Source: Eucommia ulmoides
Lineage: Eukaryota > Streptophyta > Magnoliopsida > Garryales > Eucommiaceae
DNA length: 64,000 bases
Direction of reading: 5' to 3'
Assembly: GCA_016647705.1 (NCBI GenBank)
Contig: CM028335.1
Coordinates: 9,934,905-9,998,904 of the forward strand
The translations under genes and the position numbers were made by a program. Shown here one piece after another: positions 47,901 through 55,705 of this stretch. Within the stretch, counting starts at the first letter, position 1. The number at the start of each line of letters is the position of its first letter. Below the pieces are notes generated by a model. The model saw only the letters and a list, made by a program, of their open reading frames with translations. It was not told the origin of the DNA and did no database searches.

Positions 47901-50900
47901 ATGCACCAAAAGTCTTTAGGAACTAGAATTGGCACGCTCCTCGAGCTTGCAAGCTGTATAATGTTCAGGGCCTCTCTACGTGCCGCACTCTCTAGCAATT
48001 TAGCAGGAACGGGTAAACCTAAGGCATCCATTATTTGAAACACGATATTTCCAACAAAAACCAGACCATCACATCTAGAAGCTAAGAAACGGACAGCGGC
48101 TGCTTTGTCCAATAGATTTCCTCCCCCAATCTGTTTTTATATCAGATTCTTAGTTACGGAGAAATGATGCAAATTCGTTGAAGTGCAGAATACAGATCAA
48201 CAAGATTGCTAAAAATAAGCAAAGTACTTGCAATGGCAACATAAGGCTTTTTGTTGGTTTTGATGGCCTTCTTCAGCTTTCTTAGGCTCTCCTCAAAGTA
48301 AAATCCAGCAATACAGGCATAGCAGAAGCAAGTAACACCAACAGTTGATGCGAGAACTTTATGAGATCGAGAAAATGCATCATTGACAAAAATATCAACT
48401 CCAGATGATAGCTGTTCAGCAAACTTCGGACAATTCGCGGATTCCTCTTTGAACCGAGAAAGATTCTCAAGGAGAATGATGCTAGATTTTTCTCCATCTT
48501 CCATCCAATATCGCATGTCTCCAGAAACAATTTTTTTTGGTATAACTTTGAGCTGGAGAATTGAAGAAAGTAAATCTGAAACATTAAAGACAATCAGCAC
48601 CATCCAAAGAAGCCACAGAACCATAAAACAATCACACATAATGCAAATATCTATGCAGAAAACTTGTTTTTTTCTGTCAAGTTCTCCCCTTGATATCGTA
48701 GTCACGCTACATGACATCTACAGAAATTAACAAGACCAACATTTGCTAGCATGTACTTCCTGCTACTCATAGCCCTTCAGGTTTAAGGCAACATTGTTAT
48801 TTCATGATCCTTTTCAAGTAACAATTTGTTAATACATAGTAAATAGACTAAAAGGAAAGAACCATTATGAAGAAAAACCAGCAGGAATGCTTCTACATAA
48901 CATACCTGCAGCAGATTTTGTATCACAAAGCGTCAGGTTGTTTCTCTTGTTCCAGTTACCGACTAGGATTACTTTAGCGCCAGCTTCATATAAATACTTA
49001 ATGGTGGAAAGTGCTATGTTGTCTGAGCTAGATTCCTGCTCTAGATTTTTCTCAAGTAGGATGTCAGAATCAAACCTGACCATAACAACTTTTCCCAAAA
49101 GCTCCTCCTTGCGAAAATCTCTAAGAGTTTGTACATTTGGAAAGGCGTCCAGGTCTTCTCCATCACAAAATTGGGCCTAACAAAAAATCCAAACAACAAG
49201 AAACCAGCCACAAACAGTTAGTTTATCAAGAACATGAAATACGTGCCAGAAAAACTTGCCCTATTGGGTTTGAATGGAAAGAGATTACCAAAGGCTTTAC
49301 AAACTTTTCTAACGTTCAAGGGGCGAATACAAATGAGATTGGTGAAGGTTCCTTTCTTTTTCTTCTGTTACTGTGTGCGCTTGGCCTGCCTATTTGTTAC
49401 ATACTATTTATTTTGGTTTAATTTTAAGAAAGATGCATACTATCAGTTCGAAAAACAAATAATAATTATAATAAATATATTTCTTCACATAACATTTGTT
49501 AATTGTAGTAGTAGAGATGACAAAATTCTCAAATGTTTGGCTCAAAATTACAACAACAACATCATCAAAACCTTTGTCCATGAATCCTTTCACGCCATAC
49601 AGATTGTTCAAGGGTATCCTTTCAGTTAACTTCAAACCAATCATATCGTTCCCAATTGTCTTATATGATTATCACGTTTTATGAGGTCTACCTTTCCCCC
49701 TTGGAACACCTTCCACTTGAATTAAATCACATTTTCGCATCAGTGCGTCCTTAGGTCTTCTATGCACTTGTCCAAACCATTGTAAACGATTTTCTATCTT
49801 CTTCAATGGGTGTTATTCCTAACCTCTCCTTAATAATCTCATTCCTAACTTTATCCATCCTTATCTTACCACTCATCCACCTTAATATTTTCATCTCTGT
49901 TACACTTAATTTCTGACATGTCTTTTATTTACCGCCTAACATTCTAAACCATAGAGAATCGTCGATCATATTGCGGTTTTGTAGAACTTTCTTTTTAATT
50001 TCAATGGTATCCTATATTAGAGTTATTAAATTTATTTACTATGAAGGGTAGAATAGTCTTTATTCTTTTCTAGATCTTTATATTGTAACCCTATCGAAGT
50101 TATCTTTCCTACGTATTTTCTTTGTAACTTCACATTCATTATTTGCAATAATAAACTCTAGCATCCTTTCTCTCTTTTTATTTTGATACTATGTTATTCA
50201 ATGATCTTAACATGGTATCAAGGCCAAATCTTATGAAATAAAGTTTGACGTCATCTACGATCAATTTTTGGAATCCATACGTTTTGATTTCGGTTCCGTA
50301 GAACTTTGATTTGGTTTTTTCACGGTGAATCATCGTATTGCCTTCTGGTATTTGATTTCTTTCTCCTTCTTATTCAATTCGTGATTTTTTGTTGGTATTC
50401 GTAATGCCTTCTGAAAAAGATCATTTGCTTCAGCCTATTTGTATGAGATTGAATAGGAAAAAAATTGTATTTGAGTTATATGGTCAAAACAAATCTCAAA
50501 GACAAAAAGATGTGGGTTATAATAGTAGTATATTGGTTAAACCCAAAGATCAAAATGCTAAAAATTATCCATCTTCATTAGACACTTGGGAGGCAAACAA
50601 TTCAAAAACTATCACATGGACCAACAACTTCGTTGATGATTCGATAGGCATGCAACTAGCGAAGTATGAATATGCCAAAGAGATCTGGGAACATCTATCA
50701 AGGTTATACACTCAGTCTAAATTTGCAAAATAATATAAATTGGAATCTAATATTCGAGCCCTAAAACAAAACGATATATGTATTCAAGAGTTTTACTTTG
50801 TTATAACAAATCTTTAGGATCAGTTAGCCTACACGGAATCCACAAAATAACGAGTGTGACATTGCTCACTGAGAAGAACAACGCCTAGTCCAATTTTTTA

Positions 50901-53900
50901 TGGCTTTAAACAATGATTTTAAGGGACTTTGGGGAACAATTCTGCACCATAGTCCACTTCATTGTTTTGACTCAGTTGTCAATAAGCTACTAGCCGAGGA
51001 GATAAGCTTCAAGTCTCAATTAGAAAAAATAATTCTGTAATCACCTAGTTTATTTGTTATAGCAGTTCTTTCCAAACCATCTTTCAATCATCAAAACAAG
51101 CCTTATTCGAGACCTATTATTGATATGTGTAGTTTCTGTAAGCAAAAAGATTATTGGAAGGCTCAGGCCCCGTTTGGTTAGTGTTCCCAACCAAACCCAA
51201 GTTAACCCAACCCAAAAAATTTGGGTTTGATTTTTGGGAACGCGTTTGGTAAATACAAAACTCAACCCAACCCAACCCAACCCAAAAAATAGGAATTGAT
51301 TCTCAAAATCCTAAAGAAACTAGAAACAAAAAAAGTTATTTCTTTTTGTGCCCAAAAAACTCAACCCAAAATTCTCAACTTCTGTCTTCATCTGCCGGCC
51401 GACCACCACCACCACCCGCCGCCGGGGACCGACCGCCGTCTCCGGCGACTATCCGCGCCACCGGCATCCACCTCCGGCGACCGTCACCGACCACCGCCTG
51501 ACACCGCCGCCACCGCCGCCAAACACAAAAAAAATTCAAAAAAAAATAAATTAGTTTTAGGATAAAATCGTTATCAAACACATTCTGTTCTCAGCACAAA
51601 ACAAATATTGTCGTTACCAAACGTAATTCTGTTCCCAAAATTCTCATTTGGCTTTGTAGACTCAGCATCTTCTAATCTCACAAGGGTGCCCTTACGGAGC
51701 AGTTTCAGGAGTTCCTTCCCACACAGCCACATGCTAAGTCCATCGCTTATTCAGTAGGTTTGTTATCCCCTAACTATTCAGGTATGTCTTCCTCTATAGG
51801 GGTCCTAGATTGTTGAGTCTCTCATCACATGTCACCAGATTTGTCATCTTTTACTTCTTTAAATTCTAACTCATCTGTACTTGTTATAACTATTGTTAGT
51901 ACTCTAATACCGTTAGCAAGCATTGGTTCAGTTGTCACACATGGGTTATCTTTTTCTAATGCTTATCACATACTCAATCTTACATTGAATCTTATTTTTG
52001 TTGGACAATTATGTGACTCTAATTACTCGGTCTCTTTTTCTTCTACTTCTTGTCATGTACAGAATATACAATCCTAAAAGCTGATTGGAACAGGCCGTAG
52101 GCAGGGGGAGACTATATATTTTGGACGAGCTAAGAGTAACAGGTGGTGGAGCTTCCGGTGTAAAATCACGTGCAAGGCACGATTACATGTGAGGTGGGTA
52201 TAAGAATGCCACATCGAATTTGTGAGGTTTCTCAAAATAGTCTATATATAAAAGGAGTTACTCCACTTCCTAACATCCTAAATCACACACCACCCCAACT
52301 ATATTTCTCCACTTTAAACGTCCTGCTTTAACTCTATTTGTAATGTCCTCCTTTATTTCTCCATTCCCATCAAGTATCGAACCTAAATATCTAAAATTAT
52401 CATCCTAGGAACCTCCTAATCTCCAATTTTTACCATGTCATCACCTCTCCAAGTATTTCCAAAACTACAAGGAAGATGCATAAGTTGAGCGAGCTTATTG
52501 ACGGCATATCTGGGCGAGTAAGGGAAAGATATTGCATTGCTCCAATTAGGCTTCTAAATTTTGTAGCATCTGGAGGAGGTGAACCATCTCAGAGACAAAG
52601 TTTGGTTGAGGTGCTTAATGGTGTGATTGTATCCTTTATTCCATCAAGGTTGAAGCGCTCGAGAAGATCCTTAATGTACTTGTGCTGAGAAAGAAACAAA
52701 CCATTGATACTTGGAATAACTTCAACACCAAGAAAGTAGTGTACACGTCCCAAATCCTTGATCGAGAAGCGGCAGGCAAGTGATGCAAACTTATATTAAT
52801 TGGAAAGGCATCAGTATCACCTCCTACAGTTCAAAATTAAGAACTAAAAAGGAAAAGGAGAAGTACATTCAACACTTCCTACTCTTATTTTTATTATTTG
52901 CATATATGCATAGCCAACATGCATAATAAATGTTAATGGGTCACATTCAAACTGAAACATTGTTTGTTTGTTTATTTTCAAAAATATTATTAACTTACAC
53001 CCTCTAAGATTCAACAAAGAACAAATCCTGTCAAAAGGCTACATTATTTGACAGACCACAGCTAATCTAACTCTATAGTTGAATAGATAGCTGCACAAAT
53101 CTCTCTTTTAATATCAATTCACGAACATATCCATTATATTTTAGTTTGGAAAATTCAAATGCAACAAGAGGGATGTGTTGAATACAAAATATTTATGGCC
53201 CATTTGCGTGAGGTATTTGAAGAAGGTAATTCATTTTGAGAAGAGAATTATAATTTTTTCATAAAAAATGGCAAGAAAAGTTTACAACCCCCTTCTTCAA
53301 ATGAAATACCTTCTTCGAATAACTAGCGCAAAGGCTACCTAAGAGTTCAAACTTCCATATGCTAAAACACAACACATAACCATTGTCAGGTAGTGTATTA
53401 ACAAATTTATAAATATTGAATTGATATATCACAAATTCACAAGCTACTTCCATGCACATTGTGCACAAGCCAGTTGCATCCAACAAAATTTTGCAAAGTA
53501 ACCACCAAAGAGCACACATATACTTTTCTTGTGATTGCTACCACATAGAGGAGGTCTTAGACTCTAATGGCATTGGTCTATTAAGGAAATATGACTTCTG
53601 CTCAAGCCAAACCAGGAACATATAATTTCAACATTGCAATGCACCAGAATGCAACCGTCAACAACTATGTAAGAGCATCTTCCACCACGAATCATCAAAA
53701 TCAGTATGCAAATAGGATTGTTACTTGAATAATACATTTGCGCATAAATTTGATTAATCACTTCACATATACGCATATTTGCATCCCCACTGCTTGCATA
53801 CCCATTTGGTGATTCTGTTGAAGTGAAATGTTTGAGATTCGGTAATCAAATTACTCTACCTACCAATCGATGCTGTCACTGAATATACTCTTACACAAAA

Positions 53901-54290
53901 TAAATAAGATTCCCAAAGTCACTGCCTCGCATTCAACATTTAAGGCTATAACTTGACTAAATTGTTTTAAAAAAATAAAAATAAGTATAAAGATTGAACA
54001 ATGAAGACTCAATTGCTTACCTTATGAGGAACGGAACGTATATTACATGGATCTAGCAGCTCCAGCACACCTGAAGATAAGTTAAAACGAAAATCCAGAT
54101 GATAATTATGTAGTTTCGAGAAGAAGAAATAAACATCAGATTGAATACCTCGATATTTCTGAAATGCAACTGAATTTCCACAATACAAACGTGATTTCCG
54201 GTAATAGAACGTCGGAGAATCCCTCGGACCGTGGAGACTTGAACTGCCAAGGAACAGAGATCGTTGAAATAGGTCCAGAAGTTGAGCCAT
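29701..54290 (-). CDS. PGK-like/TrmB-like fusion protein, 13 exons, 673 residues
   Basis: Inferred exons: 54290-54149, 54070-54021, 49176-48906, 48575-48232, 48130-47845, 47169-47102, 46863-46612, 45838-45763, 44858-44782, 44667-44618, 32897-32813, 31472-31374, 29922-29701. All phases agree, giving 2,022 bases without a stop. Residues 1-47 are rich in S and R with few acidic residues and could be a plastid transit peptide. Residues about 80-471 are PGK-like and about 485-673 TrmB-like. All introns are GT-AG except intron 4 (GC-AG). The start is the ATG before AQLLDLFQ; the frame is open further upstream. Likely role: a tRNA-modifying or RNA-binding protein in an organelle, by inference only. 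I recall plant proteins annotated just 'phosphoglycerate kinase family' of similar length but cannot confirm identity. I see no TATA box. Confidence 0.85.
29975..30615. repeat. Direct duplication of intron 12 sequence around an LTR-like insert
   Basis: Two about 110 bp copies (29,975-30,085 and 30,490-30,615) share GAAATGGAAATTA, TGTGAATTTTACAAAA (or near variant) and GTTGGCATTCTCAGTTTTC. Between them lies about 400 bp beginning and ending with AGAAATYCAATGGGWCTAAC-type sequence. That insert contains a two-unit, about 82 bp tandem repeat (30,207-30,365) with GACAAACCACTGCGAA. Confidence 0.65.
30733..31070 (+). mobile_element. RTE-type LINE 3' fragment
   Basis: Translation gives the C-terminal signature of plant RTE LINEs: EMRMLRWMSGKTKIDKIKNE, then IAPIREK and LRWFGHVYRK, then APVRKC. 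The 3' part matches the usual ...LNLT...D...RS...RKWIHVT tail. Frames are disturbed and most of the element is missing. It lies in intron 12, antisense to the host gene. Confidence 0.8.
31684..32117. mobile_element. Harbinger/Tourist-type MITE in intron 11
   Basis: The inverted ends GGCCCTGATTGGTTTCTG and (complemented) GGTGGCGTTTGGTTAGTG are flanked by TTA on both sides (31681-31683 and 32118-32120). 434 bp, with a GC-rich core (about 31,885-31,915) inside AT-rich arms. Confidence 0.75.
32478..32720 (-). mobile_element. tRNA-derived SINE with target duplication, intron 11
   Basis: On the minus strand the element has a B-box-like GGGTTTGACTC about 50 bases in and ends in an A-rich tail (T-rich at about 32,478-32,510 on plus). 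A perfect 15 bp target duplication, CTGATCAGATTAATA, flanks it (32463-32477 and 32721-32735). It sits less than 100 bp from the exon 11 donor. Confidence 0.75.
32970..33546. mobile_element. MITE in intron 10, split by a SINE
   Basis: The inverted ends GGCACCATTTGATTAA and (complemented) GGCACAGTTTGGTAAC bound AT-rich non-coding sequence. It is interrupted by the SINE at 33159-33322. The target duplication is unclear. Confidence 0.55.
33159..33322 (-). mobile_element. Au-like tRNA-derived SINE with target duplication
   Basis: On the minus strand it has the layout of plant Au SINEs: GAGGGTGAGTCTTGGGTACA at the start, GTGACCTGGAGGTC, the B-box GTTCAAATC, GGAAACAG, GGCTGCGTACA and GACTGCTCTTTTTA at the end. 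A 14 bp target duplication, ATCCATCAATCTCT, flanks it (33145-33158 and 33323-33336). Confidence 0.88.
33559..33804 (+). repeat. 5' LTR of Copia A
   Basis: It shares TTACATTAGTATATTATT, TTGTTTAGCC, ATGTTGGGCTATA and the AACCTCAAAGGA region with 43,886-44,118. A TATAAAA box lies near 33,739. Confidence 0.85.
33890..34235 (+). repeat. GC-rich three-unit repeat in the Copia A leader
   Basis: Three diverged units of about 105-120 bp share ACCAGATCCA/ACCAAATCCA, a CCAGATC core and GCCGCCT-like steps. It is the most GC-rich stretch in the area and precedes gag. Reading frames across it look fortuitous. Confidence 0.65.
36957..37110. repeat. Left subterminal repeats of the hAT
   Basis: Repeated TCCGACACG and CGTGTCGGA motifs, several fused into the palindrome CCGACACGTGTCGG. 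They are probably transposase (BED finger) binding sites. The right subterminal region (40,605-40,700) has the related CCGTGTCCGTGTCG series. Confidence 0.8.
37360..37690 (+). repeat. Minisatellite-like leader of the hAT transcript
   Basis: Degenerate units built on CTGTTCGCGGCTGTTCCTGC and CTTCGGTTTT repeat about seven times with spacing near 50 bp. Long frames across it vary in composition with the repeat and look non-coding. Confidence 0.6.
38160..40467 (+). CDS. hAT transposase (BED zinc finger, DUF659, hAT dimerisation), 734 residues
   Basis: It should cut and rejoin the element at its ends. Exons are 38160-39757 and 39861-40467; the 103 bp GT-AG intron joins SLNP to RYYSEVW in frame, with no stop in 734 codons. 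The N-terminus has a BED-type finger (CNYCQRNF, then KAHLLKLPGAGISSC). DUF659 follows with the expected catalytic aspartates in VCDGWSD and VITDNAP and the CVVH motif. Exon 2 carries the C-terminal dimerisation block with the acidic residue in CCERNWS, then RRNKL. I chose the ATG just after a pyrimidine-rich AG acceptor (38,155), implying a 5' UTR intron. An in-frame ATG at 37944 seems to lie inside that intron. Confidence 0.92.
43886..44118 (+). repeat. 3' LTR of Copia A
   Basis: Preceded by the polypurine tract GTGGGGGAA. It is about 80% identical to the 5' LTR and ends about 500 bp from the exon 10 donor of the host gene. Confidence 0.85.
44119..44617. other. Intron 10 sequence between Copia A and exon 10
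   Basis: A near-tandem duplicate, AACAGAACAAG..AGTCAAGAACAGGATTT, occurs at 44,237-44,291. Otherwise I see nothing. Confidence 0.5.
44618..45838 (-). CDS. N-terminal half of the TrmB-like domain (exons 8-10)
   Basis: Exon 8 ends and exon 9 begins inside the SAM-binding motif: LVVDIGSG then NGLFILGMA. Exon 9 continues with NFLGLELNDK, where the conserved acidic residue should contact the SAM ribose, and exon 10 reads LVTRCLDSVQQLGIKNG. These match the Rossmann-fold half of TrmB/Methyltransf_4 proteins. Introns 8 and 9 are 904 and 114 bp. Confidence 0.88.
44886..44909. repeat. (AT)n microsatellite in intron 8
   Basis: Uninterrupted TA dinucleotides just inside intron 8, about 30 bp from the exon 9 acceptor. 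Confidence 0.9.
44970..45140. mobile_element. Possible hAT-type MITE fragment in intron 8
   Basis: It begins AGAGCTGTAAACGAACCGAG and contains repeated GAGCTCGAGC-type steps, a composition common in non-autonomous plant hATs. The right end and target duplication are not clear. Confidence 0.4.
46612..49176 (-). CDS. PGK-like domain block of the fusion gene (exons 3-7)
   Basis: Family landmarks appear in order: KVVMVRFDSD (residues 93-101), YLYEAGAKVILV, LLENLSRFKEE, VDIFVNDAFSRSHKVLASTVGV, the interlobe stretch KKPYVAI/IGGGN, LVFVGN, WIGPVKF and LPGLMALDR. Against canonical PGK, SHLGRP is replaced by GNWNKRNN, GTAHRAHAST by SRSHKVLAST, GGSK by GGGN, WNGPMGVFE by WIGPVKFSL, and the glycine-rich GGGDSVAA loop by VGTMACLA. 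3-phosphoglycerate and nucleotide binding therefore look lost, while the fold appears kept. This is probably a pseudoenzyme or ligand-sensing domain. Confidence 0.85.
47230..47261 (+). other. Potential G-quadruplex in intron 5
   Basis: Four G runs of 6, 5, 4 and 6 are separated by 1-4 bases. They lie on the plus strand, the template strand of the host gene. Confidence 0.75.
47648..47695 (+). repeat. (TG)n/(CG) alternating purine-pyrimidine run in intron 5
   Basis: A TGTGTG run changes to CACGCGCGCACGTG, a Z-DNA-prone pattern. Confidence 0.85.
48131..48231 (-). other. GC-AG intron (intron 4)
   Basis: The exon 4 side reads GTTGCCATT then GCAAGTAC, and the acceptor is AACAG before ATTGGGGG. 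GCAAGT is the usual strong consensus of GC donors. Only this junction gives PYVAI-IGGGN in frame; the nearby GT two bases further breaks the frame, and reading through reaches a stop. Confidence 0.75.
50013..52275 (+). mobile_element. Ty1/copia 5' fragment in intron 2
   Basis: A worn LTR (about 50,013-50,212) ends before a Met-tRNA-type primer site (50,213 on). Gag (50,403-51,160) and protease-region sequence (51,700-52,080) follow; integrase and RT are absent. A MITE lies inside (51,167-51,650). Sequence at 52,185-52,275 resembles an LTR end of another family. Broken many times. Confidence 0.7.
51167..51650. mobile_element. MITE with GC-rich core inside the Copia fragment
   Basis: It starts GGCCCCGTTTGGTTAGTG, has CCAACCCAACCC-type arms and a GC-rich core (about 51,395-51,520, CCGCCGCC steps), and a GTTACCAAACG tract near 51,615. 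It resembles the MITE at 31,684 in start, internal motifs and core. The right end is uncertain. Confidence 0.55.
52473..52785 (-). mobile_element. Isolated Copia reverse-transcriptase fragment, intron 2
   Basis: Minus-strand translation gives SIKDLGRVHYFLGVEVIPS, FLSQHKYIKDLLERF and SLIGAMQYLSLTRPD, the RT thumb/connection region of Copia. No LTRs are adjacent. It is a short broken fossil. Confidence 0.75.
52786..54020. other. Remainder of intron 2
   Basis: AT-rich sequence up to the exon 2 donor. No exon or element is recognised. Confidence 0.5.
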
Positions 54291-55705
54291 CTCTATCTCT
54301 CTCGCCGCCAAGATGAACTGTGTGTAGAAATAACAAACAATAAGCGAACTGCACACAAAATCATGCAGAGAAAAAGAGAAGGAAGAAAGAAGCAAAGCAG
54401 CTTAACTCAGAGCAGCATAGCGAGAAGATCGAGGATAAGCTTCATTGACAAACTCTCTCCGGCCCGGCGGTAATTTGCGCCCTCGAATTTAAAATTTTCA
54501 TTTTGTACTCGATAGAAATGACTATTTCCTTTCTGCCGCGCCGGAGTTATATTTTTCGCCCCAGTTCAGCTTTTCTCTTTGGCTCGTACCTCTTCATATT
54601 TCATGTTCTCGTTCTAATGTGGGGAATTTATTTTATTATTATTTTAAATTGGGACAATTAGTCTAGTATTAATTAAACGGCCTGATCTACAATTTATTTT
54701 ATTTTAATTTAAATTGAATATAAATCTCTTCATGTGATTATCTTTTGGTTTATCATTTAAAACTGCTCATTTCACATTGACACAACATAGACAAGGAATT
54801 TATCTTGAATCTGATAAATGGTAATTTGGTCTTTAGCCTTGTAATTGCGTCACGAGTAGATCGAAGCCAAAATAGGGATTGACCCATGGACCGAGGGCAG
54901 ATCGAACTTGTGAGGATCCAATTCAGGGTTTAGCTTGATTAGAATGTCCGTTAAAGTCACATTGTTCATGCCTACGTGTAAAATCTCACGCTGAGAGCAT
55001 GTCCTCCAACGGTTGGTTACATCCATTATCAGGCGCTTTATCTCTACTTTTTTCCTCCAAGTAAGAATTTATAAATATCAAGATCGTGGAGGGTTAGAGG
55101 TAAGTTCAAAATTTTATAAATATCAAGATCGTGGAGGGTTAGAGGTAAGTTCAAAATTCTCATACATCTCAACTAAAAGATATACATAATCTCTTTATTT
55201 ACTCACATGCCATAAATTTTTTATCGGAATCCAACCCCCCGATGTAAGAATTCTTAGAAGTACCCCCTTCGCGAGGAGTTGAGAATCTCAGAGACATTTC
55301 AGCAACTACTGTGATCCCATATTCGGATATCATTAGAATCTAATGAATCTATAAACTTGCTAGTGTTCCAATTTTTAGGATGCACATATATGCCTTGTTT
55401 ACTATTGAACATCCTTGACAAAATACAATTCATTTATTTAATCTGCCTTCCTTGCATGTGACACACTTTTTCTTGTTTCAAATTTGTCTTGACATCATTT
55501 AAGGGTTTTGGTTTTGCCTAATATGTTGTGTATATCTTTATGGACTCTTGGAAAAGGGTGTTTCCTTTGCTAGATGATTCAATTGTGGTTCGTTGATACT
55601 TGATTTTTCAATTGCTTATACTAAATTTGGAGGAAGAAAAAATACACTCAATAATGCATATATAAGGATGGGTTCAATAAATTATCGACCCTAATGGATG
55701 ATGAT
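54291..55705. other. 5' flank of the PGK-TrmB gene and intergenic sequence
   Basis: The first 250 bp should hold the 5' UTR and promoter; no TATA box stands out. TTTCTACACACAG just upstream of the start (54,327-54,315 on minus) could be an acceptor of a leader intron. A 45 bp perfect-looking tandem duplication (unit with ATAAATATCAAGATCGTGGA) lies at 55,067-55,157. Otherwise nothing is seen. Confidence 0.5.

Larger units (their letters stand above)
49540..52445 (-). mobile_element. RTE-type LINE 3' part in intron 2, split by a Copia insertion
   Basis: Minus-strand pieces lie at 52,445-52,276 (FRYLGSILDGNGEIKEDITN, then VKAGRLKW) and 50,012-49,540 (IPLKLKRKFYKT, then MKILRWMSGKIRMDKVRNE, then the tail related to the common GGAACACCTTCC and CACGCC 3' sequence). 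They are consecutive parts of an RTE reverse transcriptase C-terminus. The 50,013-52,275 block was inserted between them. Degenerate, several frame breaks. Confidence 0.75.

Noticed and set aside
51296-51581. Proline- and histidine-rich frames on both strands
   Set aside because: They are translations of the GC-rich core of a MITE.
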